Shown here in pieces: positions 56,719 through 64,000 of a DNA stretch of 64,000 nucleotides. The position numbers and the translations under genes are program-made. Position 1 is the first letter of the stretch. Every line of letters begins with the position of its first letter. The DNA lies in the NCBI RefSeq assembly GCF_000312425.1, contig NZ_HE997181.1, positions 4,468,045-4,532,044 of the forward strand. Direction: 5' to 3'. The stretch is from Reyranella massiliensis 521 (GTDB taxonomy: Bacteria > Pseudomonadota > Alphaproteobacteria > Reyranellales > Reyranellaceae). The notes under the pieces are model-generated. The model searched no databases. It was not told the DNA's origin and saw only the letters and a program-made list of their open reading frames with translations.

Positions 56719-57363
56719 TTACTCGCTTGGCAGCAGCCGGTCGATGGCCGAGCGCCAGACACTTTCGGCGGCTTCAGGCGACAAGCCGAAGCCGCCCCGC
56801 ATTTGGTCCCAGCTTTCGAAGCTGGTGAGCGTCGCCAGTGTGATCAGGAGCTGCTCGCGCTGCAGGGCGCCCAAGGCCGCAAGCTCCGGCCGGTACATCA
56901 GCTCCAGCCGTTCGACATTGGCGCGGCGCACCGCTTTGGCGCGCATTGCCAGCGCCGCGAGCTGCCCCTGGGTCGCCGGCGAAGTCAGGATGCGCCATAG
57001 CGGCGACCATCTCTCGCAGGACTGAGCCCGGATACGAACATGGGACGCGATGCGCGTCGGCCGGTCGCCATCGACATTCTGCGCCGGTGCCTGGGCCTGG
57101 CCGGCCGCGATGGCGTAATCCGCCGTCGCGAGGCTCAGCGCATCGAGGTCGGGGAAGCGTTCGAAGATCGACCGCACCGAATAGCCGGCGGCATGGGCAA
57201 TCTCGTTTGCGGTCGGCAAGCGGCCATGCTCCCTCACGAGTTGAAGGTAGGCCTCGATCATGAGTTGACGGGTGCGCTCGCTGCGCAGATGACGGCCGTC
57301 GAAACGGCGGCCTTTCGACCGATCGTCTGTGATAGATTGTTCCTGGGATTGGGGCTCGCTCAT
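56719..57363 (-). CDS. TetR family transcriptional regulator
   Basis: 214 residues. The HTH (RLPTANEIAHAAGYSVRSIFERF) lies at about 45-70; the C-terminal half is helical with no recognised ligand pocket. AAGGGCGAG precedes the ATG. It overlaps no other gene and leads into the PCu(A)C-like gene. It may regulate that gene or the divergent lipoprotein/SNase pair 173 bases away. Confidence 0.87.
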   Translation of the reverse strand: MSEPQSQEQSITDDRSKGRRFDGRHLRSERTRQLMIEAYLQLVREHGRLPTANEIAHAAGYSVRSIFERFPDLDALSLATADYAIAAGQAQAPAQNVDGDRPTRIASHVRIRAQSCERWSPLWRILTSPATQGQLAALAMRAKAVRRANVERLELMYRPELAALGALQREQLLITLATLTSFESWDQMRGGFGLSPEAAESVWRSAIDRLLPSE

Positions 57364-57536
57364 CGTCTCGCCCTTTCTACGGGATCACCCGCTATGACGC
57401 GACTTCAGGACCTTCGTGGGGGACACAAATCGACGCCGGATTGGATTGAATTTGCCTTGCGATCCGATCTGCACTCGACGGCCGGCACCAGACGCGATGG
57501 CCGCCACAGGATCATCCGCCTGGGCTTCGTGCTGCC

Positions 57537-57869
57537 ATGAAGAGAGTTCTTCCAATCCTGCTGGCCATACTCGGCCTTGCCGCATGCAACGACAAGGCCA
57601 CACTTGACAATTCGCGGGTGCATTACGTCACCTACGAAGGGCGCAAGTTCGAGGTGCGCGTCGCCCCGACGGGAACGCCGAACGAATACCGCTTGCTGGT
57701 GGTCCGGGCCACGCTGGTGATCAATCCCGATCCGGAACGCGAGCGCGAGCGGGACTCAGCCATCGCGTGGAAAGCTATTCAGGTAGTCTGCAAGGGTGGT
57801 CGCCCTCAGGTGCTAGAGCACAACCTGATAGACAATGTTAACTTCATGACCCGGTTTCGTTGCGCATGA
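57537..57869 (+). CDS. Small lipoprotein of unknown function
   Basis: 110 residues. A lipobox ends the signal peptide at C17 (MKRVLPILLAILGLAACN), so lipid attachment and membrane anchoring are expected. The mature part has two further cysteines (VVCKGG, FRCA) and a charged ERERERDS stretch. No family recognised. Its stop overlaps the next gene as ATGA. Confidence 0.75.
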   Translation: MKRVLPILLAILGLAACNDKATLDNSRVHYVTYEGRKFEVRVAPTGTPNEYRLLVVRATLVINPDPERERERDSAIAWKAIQVVCKGGRPQVLEHNLIDNVNFMTRFRCA

Positions 57870-58438
57870 AACACGCTCTTCTCCTGACGCTCCTTCTGCT
57901 CGCCGCCGCAGGCACGGCCTCCGCGCAGCAGCGCCGGCCACCGTCACCGCCTGAGCCCGAGAAAGCGGACAAGGCTGAAAAGCCGGGCGAATGCGGTGCG
58001 TTGCCAAAGGAATGGAACGGTGAAGCCTATGCGCGGGACGGGATAACCCTGGGCGGCGTCGGCCTGAAGCCGCAGATCAGGCTCTGGGGTCTGCAGGCCG
58101 GCGAACTCCGCGACAGGCACACCGGCCTCGAGACGGTGAGCGGCATGCAAGCGCGGGCGGCGCTGGAAGACATGCTGGAAAAGAGCGAGCACAAAGTGAA
58201 GTGCCGGCCGGCCCGATGGGACCGCGAGTGCCGCCTCGTCGCACAATGCATGGTCGAGACCGCACCGGCGCCGATCGACCTCGGTGGCTACATGCTGGCA
58301 AGCGGCATGGCCTATGGGTTCAATCTCGACGAAGCCCTACCCTGGGAACCGCGCGCCAGCCAGCGCTACGCCGGCGCGGAGGCAGATGCGCGCAAGGCCA
58401 AGCGCGGCCTGTGGCCGGTCTGGCTGGGCGAAAAGTAG
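57866..58438 (+). CDS. Exported thermonuclease-like (SNase domain) protein
   Basis: 190 residues with a signal peptide (MKHALLLTLLLLAAAGTASA). An SNase-like domain follows: IRLWGLQAGEL (in place of RLxGIDAPE), QARAALEDML, CRLVAQC, LGGYMLASGMAYGF and AKRGLWP. The first Arg of the catalytic set (R-L-W-G) is kept but the Asp of the calcium site reads Q/A, so nuclease activity is uncertain. It is coupled to the preceding lipoprotein gene. Confidence 0.8.
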   Translation: MKHALLLTLLLLAAAGTASAQQRRPPSPPEPEKADKAEKPGECGALPKEWNGEAYARDGITLGGVGLKPQIRLWGLQAGELRDRHTGLETVSGMQARAALEDMLEKSEHKVKCRPARWDRECRLVAQCMVETAPAPIDLGGYMLASGMAYGFNLDEALPWEPRASQRYAGAEADARKAKRGLWPVWLGEK

Positions 58439-58450
58439 CCTGGCCGGCCG

Positions 58451-58897
58451 TCAGCGCCGTGGGGTCGGGCGCTTTTTCCTCTTGGAGGTCGCGGGCACCT
58501 GGACGTCACGCGCGAGATTGTCGTGTCGCTCGTCCATGCGACGATAGTCCATGGTAAGTTCTTCGCCGGCGGGAATGTCGCGCACCGCGTAATAGGTCAC
58601 ATCCTCGTCGTCGGATGAGATGTTCGGATCGGCGTCATGGTTCATGTACCAGCCGGTCGAGATGCGCAGGAAATCGATCGGCGCGTGGTAGCCGCCGGTC
58701 GTGCGGATGCCGAAACGCTTGAAGAGATGGCGCTGCGGCGAGGCATGCGCCTGCTGGGTCGTAACCCAGCGGCTATCTTTGCCGTCCCACACGCGAACGG
58801 TTTCTCCCTTCCGGATGGCGCGATCGGCAAAACAGCCGATGCCTTCGATGTCGGAAGGGCCGAGATAGACGAACGCCTTACTGACCTTGCGCTTCAT
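58451..58897 (-). CDS. SET-domain protein
   Basis: 148 residues from the ATG at 58897 (an upstream ATG at 58924 is also in frame). SET-domain landmarks are GIGCFADRAIRKGE near the start, the pseudoknot NHDADPN, and GEELTMDYR. These bind SAM and substrate lysine in eukaryotic and some bacterial protein methyltransferases. No pre-SET or other domain is present. The substrate is unknown; the Lys/Arg-rich tail (RKKRPTPRR) may contact nucleic acid or protein. Confidence 0.85.
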   Translation of the reverse strand: MKRKVSKAFVYLGPSDIEGIGCFADRAIRKGETVRVWDGKDSRWVTTQQAHASPQRHLFKRFGIRTTGGYHAPIDFLRISTGWYMNHDADPNISSDDEDVTYYAVRDIPAGEELTMDYRRMDERHDNLARDVQVPATSKRKKRPTPRR

Positions 58898-58973
58898 GAA
58901 AGCTTCATACTCGCGGAAATGCACGCACCGCTGTTGGCTTAACGTGTCGCGCTGTGGAGAGGCAACGAAGAGA

Positions 58974-59840
58974 TCACGCCTTCAGCAGATAAGGCTTCGC
59001 TTCTGTATCGTAGTCTGCATAGCCCAGCGCGGCGCGCAGGTCGGCCGGGGACAGCGCCATCTTGCTTTCCGCCTCGCCGGCCTTGAGCGCTGCGAGACCC
59101 GCCTTCATGCCGGCAGCGACGGGCGAGAGCAGCCCCGTGGGATAGGTGCCGATCTTGAAGCCGAGCTTGGCGGCTTCGGTCTGCGACGGCGTTGCGCGCG
59201 GCGCTCCGGGCGAAAGCACGGCAAAGCTCGGCCGACCCTTGGCGGCGGCAACGGCACGCTTGATCTCCCCGTCATCGGCCGGCGAATCGAGAAAGAGAAT
59301 GTCGGCCCCTTCCTCGACATACATCTCGATGCGCGCCACCGCTTCGTCGATGCCTTGAGTCGGGCGGCAATCGGTGCGCGCCAGCACGAGGATGCCGGAG
59401 TCCTTCGCGGCAGTGACGGCAGCGCGGACCTTCATGCGCGCCTCCTCGCGCGGCAGGCAGGGCTTGCCGGCCGATGTCAGTGCCCGCGGGGTGATCTTGT
59501 CCTCGATCAGCACGGCAGCCGCGCCGGCACGGCCATAGGCCCGCACGGTGCGCTGCACGTTCATGGCATTGCCGTAGCCATGGTCGCCATCGGCCAGCAC
59601 CAGCAGTTCGGGCGCCGCAGCATGGACCATGTTGAAGGAGTCGAACATCTCGCCGAACGAGACCAGATCGAGATCGGGGCCACCCAGCCGGCTGGCCGCG
59701 ACGCAGGAACCGGACAGGAATGCCGTCTTGAAGCCAGCCCCATAGGTCAGCTTGGCGCTGAGCCCGTCCCAGACCGCCGGCATGACGACAAAAGCCGGAT
59801 CGGCCAACAGGGCGCGCAAGCGTTGCGGGGCAGTGGTCAC
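58974..59840 (-). CDS. Isocitrate lyase/PEP mutase family protein
   Basis: A 288-residue TIM-barrel enzyme of the PEP-mutase/isocitrate lyase superfamily. It has ADGDHGYGNAMNVQRTVRAY (metal Asp), IEDKITPRA (EDQ-type loop with K instead of Q) and ARTDCRPTQGIDEA. The catalytic KKCGH-type flexible loop is not present as such, arguing against methylisocitrate or isocitrate lyase. Oxaloacetate decarboxylase or a carboxyvinyl-carboxyphosphonate-type reaction is possible. GTG at 59840 has GGAGGAG upstream. Confidence 0.83.
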   Translation of the reverse strand: MTTAPQRLRALLADPAFVVMPAVWDGLSAKLTYGAGFKTAFLSGSCVAASRLGGPDLDLVSFGEMFDSFNMVHAAAPELLVLADGDHGYGNAMNVQRTVRAYGRAGAAAVLIEDKITPRALTSAGKPCLPREEARMKVRAAVTAAKDSGILVLARTDCRPTQGIDEAVARIEMYVEEGADILFLDSPADDGEIKRAVAAAKGRPSFAVLSPGAPRATPSQTEAAKLGFKIGTYPTGLLSPVAAGMKAGLAALKAGEAESKMALSPADLRAALGYADYDTEAKPYLLKA

Positions 59841-60004
59841 GGGAATCTCCTCCGAATGAATCTTTCGGTCGCGACGATAGCAGATCGCCTATCGCAGTCG
59901 ACACATCGAGTGAATCGGCGCTAGGCTTCGCACCGACTGCATCTACGAGGGAAGAACGAAAGAAGACGAACAACAAAATACATAGGCATCACTGGGAGGA
60001 CGAC

Positions 60005-61591
60005 ATGGTTCGCAACATGTGTCTGGCGTTGATTTGCGTGACGGCGGCGAGCGTTACGACAACAAGTGCCGCGTGGGCCCAGAAATCCGGCGGTGTGCTG
60101 AAGATCCAGCACATGGATACCCCACCCAGTGCCTCGATCCATGAAGAAGCGACGGTCTCCGTCGCCGTCCCGTTCATGGCTCTCTACAACAATCTGGTGA
60201 TCTTCGATCAGCATGTGCCGAAGAACAGCCTCGATTCGATCGTTCCCGACCTCGCGACGAGCTGGTCGACGAAGGAGGGTGGACGCAAGCTGGTCTTCGA
60301 GCTGCGAGAAGGCGTGAAATGGCACGACGGCAAGCCGTTCACGGCCAAGGACGTCGCCTGCACCTTCGACCTGCTGCTGAGCCCCGACAAGCTCAGGCGC
60401 AATCCGCGCTCGGCCTGGTACAGCAATGTCGAGAAGGTGACGGCGGATGCGCCGTTCGAGGCGACCTTCCATCTCAAGCACCCGCAACCTTCGCTGCTGG
60501 CGCTGCTCGCCTCGGGATACTCGCCGATCTATCCCTGTCACGTGCCGGCCGCCGACATGCGCCGCAAGCCGATCGGCACCGGCCCCTTCAAGCTGGCCGA
60601 GTTCAAGATGAACGAAAGCATCAAGCTCGTGAAGAATCCGGCCTACTGGAAGAAGGGCCGGCCCTATCTCGACGGCATCGAGTACACGATCATTCCCGAT
60701 CGCTCGACGCGCATGCTCTCCTTTGTCGCCGGGAAGTTCGACATGACCTTTCCCACCGATGTCTCGGTGCCTCTGCTCAAGAACGTCAAGAACGATGCCC
60801 CTCAGGCGCAATGCACCATGCGCGAGACCGGCGTCAGCACCAACCTTATCGTCAATCGCGAAGTGACGCCGTTCGACAACCCCAAGATCCGCCGCGCGAT
60901 GGCGCTAACCCTCGATCGGCAGTCGTTCATCACCATCCTGAGCGAAGGCGAAGGCAAGATGGGCGGCGCCCTGCTGCCGCCGCCCGACGGCGTGTGGGGC
61001 CTGCCGCCGGACAAGCTCAAGACCATCATCGGCTACGGTGACGTCGAGAAGAGCCGTGCCGAGGCGCGCAAGCTGATGAAGGAAGCGGGCTACGGGCCCG
61101 ATAACCGGCTGCAACTCAAAGTCAGCACACGCAACATCGCGACCTTCAAGGACCCCGCGGTTATCCTGATCGACCAGCTCAAACACATCTGGATCGACGC
61201 CGAGCTCGAGGTCATCGACACGGCAGTGTATTACAATCGCGTCTTCAAGAAGGATTATGTCGTGGCGCTGAACCTTACGGGGTCGGCCGTCGACGACCCG
61301 GACGTTACCCTGTTCGAGGGCTACGCCTGCGGGTCGCTGCGCAACTACAACAACTACTGCGACGCCGAGATGACCAAGCTTTTCGAGGAGCAGTCGCGCG
61401 AGACCGACCGCAAGAAGCGCCACGAGCTGGTGTGGGAAATCGACCGTCGTTTGCAGGAAGACATCGCGCGGCCGATCATCAGCCACGGACGCGCCGCCGG
61501 ATGCTGGCAGCCCTACGTCAAGGGCGTGACCTTCCACAGCAACAGCATCTACAACGGCTGGCGCTTCGAGGATGCGTGGCTGGACAAGTAG
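60005..61591 (+). CDS. ABC transporter periplasmic binding protein, peptide type (SBP_bac_5)
   Basis: A 528-residue receptor with a signal peptide (cleavage near AAWA-QKS). Family motifs: VPDLATSWSTKEGGRKLVFEL, GVKWHDGKPFTAKDV and PIGTGPFKLAEF. The ribosome site GGGAGGA is strong. No permease or ATPase genes flank it; DppBCDF partners must be elsewhere. Ligand unknown (peptide, opine or other). Confidence 0.92.
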   Translation: MVRNMCLALICVTAASVTTTSAAWAQKSGGVLKIQHMDTPPSASIHEEATVSVAVPFMALYNNLVIFDQHVPKNSLDSIVPDLATSWSTKEGGRKLVFELREGVKWHDGKPFTAKDVACTFDLLLSPDKLRRNPRSAWYSNVEKVTADAPFEATFHLKHPQPSLLALLASGYSPIYPCHVPAADMRRKPIGTGPFKLAEFKMNESIKLVKNPAYWKKGRPYLDGIEYTIIPDRSTRMLSFVAGKFDMTFPTDVSVPLLKNVKNDAPQAQCTMRETGVSTNLIVNREVTPFDNPKIRRAMALTLDRQSFITILSEGEGKMGGALLPPPDGVWGLPPDKLKTIIGYGDVEKSRAEARKLMKEAGYGPDNRLQLKVSTRNIATFKDPAVILIDQLKHIWIDAELEVIDTAVYYNRVFKKDYVVALNLTGSAVDDPDVTLFEGYACGSLRNYNNYCDAEMTKLFEEQSRETDRKKRHELVWEIDRRLQEDIARPIISHGRAAGCWQPYVKGVTFHSNSIYNGWRFEDAWLDK

Positions 61592-61595
61592 GCGA

Positions 61596-62309
61596 TCACC
61601 TCCCCGCCAGCACCTCGCGCAGACGGGTGGCTGCCGCGCGGCTGATGGACAGCGGTTCGGCCAGCCCCTCCAAGGTGAGGCGGCCGGCCGCACGTGACGG
61701 CGCTTCGATCCCACGCAGCCGGTCGCGATTGATCATCACCGACCGGCCGAGTCGCACGAAAGGCGGCGCCGGCAACGACGTCTCGAACTGGCCGAGCGAC
61801 CGCAGGATCATCAACGCCGGCTGGCCCGCCACGAAGACGCGCGTGAAATCGCCTTCCGCTCGGAGCGCCACGATGTCTGTAGACGCTGTGAGGACGGTGC
61901 GCTTGGGCGTCCGCAGCTCCACCACCTCCGGCCCCGGCGGCAGGGCCGCCAGCGCCAGTTGCCGCCCGGCGCGGGCCAGCGCCTCGGCCAGCCGCGTCGG
62001 ATCGACCGGCTTCAGGAGATAGTCGGCTGCATCGACGGCAAAGGCATCCACGGCATACTGCGCGAAGGCGGTGACGAAGATCACGACCGGCGGCCTCGGC
62101 AACCCTTCGAGCAGGTCGAAGCCGTCGCCGGCACTGCCATCCAGCTCGATGTCGAGAAAGATCAGATCCGGCCGCAGCGTCTCCACGGCCCGCCGCGCAT
62201 CCGCAAGGCCATCCGCCTCGCCCGCGATTTCGACTTCGGGATGTCCGGCAAGCAGGCGGCGCAGCGCACTGCGCGCCAGCGGCTCATCGTCGACGATCAG
62301 GACCCGCAC
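61596..62309 (-). CDS. LytTR-family response regulator
   Basis: 237 residues. The receiver domain has IVDDEP, phospho-acceptor D53 (IFLDIELDG) and K in YLLKPVD. A LytTR DNA-binding domain covers about 130-235. The GTG at 62309 overlaps the kinase gene end by 13 bases and has GAAGG upstream. It forms a two-component pair with the LytS-like kinase. Confidence 0.92.
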   Translation of the reverse strand: MRVLIVDDEPLARSALRRLLAGHPEVEIAGEADGLADARRAVETLRPDLIFLDIELDGSAGDGFDLLEGLPRPPVVIFVTAFAQYAVDAFAVDAADYLLKPVDPTRLAEALARAGRQLALAALPPGPEVVELRTPKRTVLTASTDIVALRAEGDFTRVFVAGQPALMILRSLGQFETSLPAPPFVRLGRSVMINRDRLRGIEAPSRAAGRLTLEGLAEPLSISRAAATRLREVLAGR

Positions 62310-63385
62310 GGCTCGCCTTCCAGAATCAGAGTGGCAACGACCTTCTTCCGATCCGGCGTCTCGCTCACTTCGCGCAAATCGAAGCTGTGACGGTCGGGAT
62401 AGTGGAGAGCCAGCCGTCGCCGCACGTTCTGTAGTCCAATACCGGGCCGGCGCCGGTGCGCGCCCTTGCCGGTCGACACCAGCGTGCCATTGTTCTCGAC
62501 AGTCACATAGAGCGCATCGCCCGCAACGCGAATGCGGACGAAGAGATCGAGCCCATGCTCCCGCCGGCCGTGCTTGACGGCATTCTCGACCAGCGGCTGC
62601 AACAGGAAGCTCGCGATACGACGCGGGGCCGCCGCGGGCTCCAGCGCAATCTGCGTGCGCAGGCGATCGCCGAAGCGCGCCTTCTGAACGCCGAGGTAGG
62701 AAGTAAGTCCACCGACCTCCGCTTCGACCGTCACCACCGTGTGGTCGATGCCGTCGAGCGAATGCCGCAGATAGGCCGTGAGATCGCGGAGCATCGCGAG
62801 TGCTGCCTTGGGATGCTCGGGAATTTCCTCGGCCACGCCGTTCAGGGCATTGAAGAGGAAGTGTGGATCGAGCTGGAGGCGCAGTTCCTCCAGTTCGGCG
62901 CGCAAGGCTTCCGCCTCCGCAACGACGGCGCGCCGATGTTCGCTCTGCTCCGCGACCGCGGCCTGAATCCAGAAATAGGCCAGGCTCCAGCCCGCCAGTG
63001 CGAAGAAATAGTGAACCTGCGGAAGCAGGAACTCTTCGAGACCGCGATGATCGGCCGGCACCATCCACGGCACGAGCTGATGGACGAGAACGATGGCCGT
63101 TGCGATGACCGTAGAGCCGACCAGCGACAGCAGAAAGATCAGCACCACCGCCTTTGCCGTCACACGGTTGGTCGGCAGATGCGCATCGTAAAAGGAGCGC
63201 ATCGCCGTCGACATCATCAGCAGGCAGACCGTGACTAGGGCCGTGCGCGCGCAGGCGATCTGGAGGCTCTGGTAGAGCAGACGCTGGCCGATCACGTCGG
63301 CAATGGCAAAAAGGCCCCAGCCGGCCAGCTGGATCCTCCAGAAGACAGGCAGGCCATTCAACCGATCGAACAACAGAGCGGACAA
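62297..63385 (-). CDS. Sensor histidine kinase (LytS/YehU type)
   Basis: 362 residues. Four N-terminal membrane helices span about 14-140, followed by the His_kinase domain with H175 in LQLDPHFLFNALN. The ATPase region has LLQPLVENAVKHG and GIGLQNVRRRL. The input domain is unrecognised. It probably regulates nearby surface or secreted functions with its LytTR partner; targets are not visible. Confidence 0.92.
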   Translation of the reverse strand: MSALLFDRLNGLPVFWRIQLAGWGLFAIADVIGQRLLYQSLQIACARTALVTVCLLMMSTAMRSFYDAHLPTNRVTAKAVVLIFLLSLVGSTVIATAIVLVHQLVPWMVPADHRGLEEFLLPQVHYFFALAGWSLAYFWIQAAVAEQSEHRRAVVAEAEALRAELEELRLQLDPHFLFNALNGVAEEIPEHPKAALAMLRDLTAYLRHSLDGIDHTVVTVEAEVGGLTSYLGVQKARFGDRLRTQIALEPAAAPRRIASFLLQPLVENAVKHGRREHGLDLFVRIRVAGDALYVTVENNGTLVSTGKGAHRRRPGIGLQNVRRRLALHYPDRHSFDLREVSETPDRKKVVATLILEGEPCGS

Positions 63386-63606
63386 AGGGCTGATTCCGGG
63401 GACTTCGTCGGGTTGGGCGGCTCACTCTTTCGCAGAAGCGGAGAAATTTGCAAGCACCGGGCAGAAGGTCTGACCCACGTGTAGATACCGCATTCGTCGA
63501 CTTTCCGGCCATGCTCACCGACTAACCAGGGCCCCCTCGATGCGCCGTGGCGATGCCGATGGCAATTCTTGGCGCACGCAAGACGCAAACCGAGTGGGAG
63601 AGCGCC

Positions 63607-64000
63607 ATGGCCGCCGTTGACTACGACGTGAAGGACGATTGGGGCTCGGGTTTCGTCGGCAACATGACCGTTGCGGCTGGCGCGACCGGCCTGAGCGGCT
63701 GGACCGTCGAGTTCGACGCGGCTTTCGATATCTCCAATCTGTGGGGTGCGGAGATCGTGAGTCGCGTCGGAAACCACTATGTGGTGCGCAATGCTGCCTG
63801 GAACGCCGATGTGCCGGCCGGTGGGACCGTCGCATTCGGCTTCCAGGCCACGCCGGGCAGCAGCGGCGGGACGACAGCGACCGGCCTCAGCCTGTACGGC
63901 GGTGGCACCGGACCGATCGTTCCCACCCTGTCGGTCGGGGACGCCACGGTTACCGAGGGTCAAGCGGGCACGGCACAACTCTCCTTCACGGTGAGCCTCT
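63607..64000 (+). CDS. CBM2/Calx-beta domain protein, N-terminal part
   Basis: The first 131 codons of a longer protein that leaves the window. Residues about 1-95 form a CBM2-type cellulose-binding module: WGSGFVGNMTV, GLSGWTVEF, NLWGAE, VVRNAAWNADVPAGG, AFGFQA. A Calx-beta-like repeat begins at about 110 (PTLSVGDATVTEGQAGTAQL). The ATG at 63607 has GGAG at good spacing; in-frame ATGs at 63553 and 63559 are alternatives. There is no signal peptide, so type I secretion with C-terminal RTX-like signals is inferred. Confidence 0.75.
   Translation, partial: MAAVDYDVKDDWGSGFVGNMTVAAGATGLSGWTVEFDAAFDISNLWGAEIVSRVGNHYVVRNAAWNADVPAGGTVAFGFQATPGSSGGTTATGLSLYGGGTGPIVPTLSVGDATVTEGQAGTAQLSFTVSL

Overview
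The window is high-GC, densely packed bacterial DNA in which most genes abut or overlap. Gene content points to an alphaproteobacterium. The left end carries the block tsaB-rimI-fur-olsB-olsA-miaB-phoH-ybeY-corC-lnt. Other pointers are a RegB/RegA redox two-component pair, metX-metW behind a SAM-II riboswitch, and a TIGR02186/TauE pair. A Reyranella-like member of Rhodospirillales/Hyphomicrobiales would fit, but that is inference from gene style and was not tested by a database search. There is no rRNA, insertion sequence, prophage or CRISPR array. One tRNA is present, tRNA-Gly(CCC).

Left third (1-31000). The minus-strand housekeeping block runs from lnt (cut by the window edge) to tsaB. An aldo/keto reductase, a TusA protein and a VanX-type dipeptidase sit on the opposite strand between its genes. 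Next come a Bax-like glucosaminidase, an NfuA Fe-S carrier behind a very AT-rich promoter region, a universal stress protein, a TIGR02186/TauE sulfite-exporter pair and a DUF2333 protein. Plus-strand genes then encode an esterase, an MFS pump, a methyltransferase, a DUF1932 dehydrogenase, YbaK, a GNAT and an arylamine N-acetyltransferase. metX-metW faces away from an aromatic/histidine amino-acid operon (chorismate mutase-like protein, hisC, tyrA, chaC). A MetC-like lyase, a trans-3-hydroxyproline dehydratase-like protein and an acyl-CoA dehydrogenase follow.

Middle (31000-46300). A DpgC-like, apparently cofactor-independent dioxygenase faces a compact branched-chain-amino-acid type ABC transporter (livH, a fused livM-livG, livF). 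Both ATPases of this transporter lack normally conserved segments. The transporter genes continue directly from nudix-regB-regA, so they may share a redox-controlled transcript. pyrC, a class-C beta-lactamase-like hydrolase and an alpha/beta hydrolase come next. Then comes a three-gene operon matching E. coli yhiI-rbbA-yhhJ.

Right third (46300-64000). These are mostly single genes: an ODP-type metallo-beta-lactamase protein, a GH5 glycosidase, a GntP permease, a Bug-type solute receptor, two MFS transporters, an FAD monooxygenase, a PCu(A)C-like protein lacking metal ligands behind a TetR regulator, a lipoprotein plus SNase-like pair, a SET-domain protein, a PEP-mutase/isocitrate-lyase family enzyme, an oligopeptide-type binding protein and a LytS/LytTR two-component system. 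At the right edge begins a CBM2/Calx-beta protein without a signal peptide, probably a type I secretion substrate.

Two layout habits recur. Same-strand genes are often coupled by ATGA or GTGA overlaps. Convergent genes repeatedly end on a shared stop-codon palindrome (CTAG or TGATCA), leaving no room for terminators.
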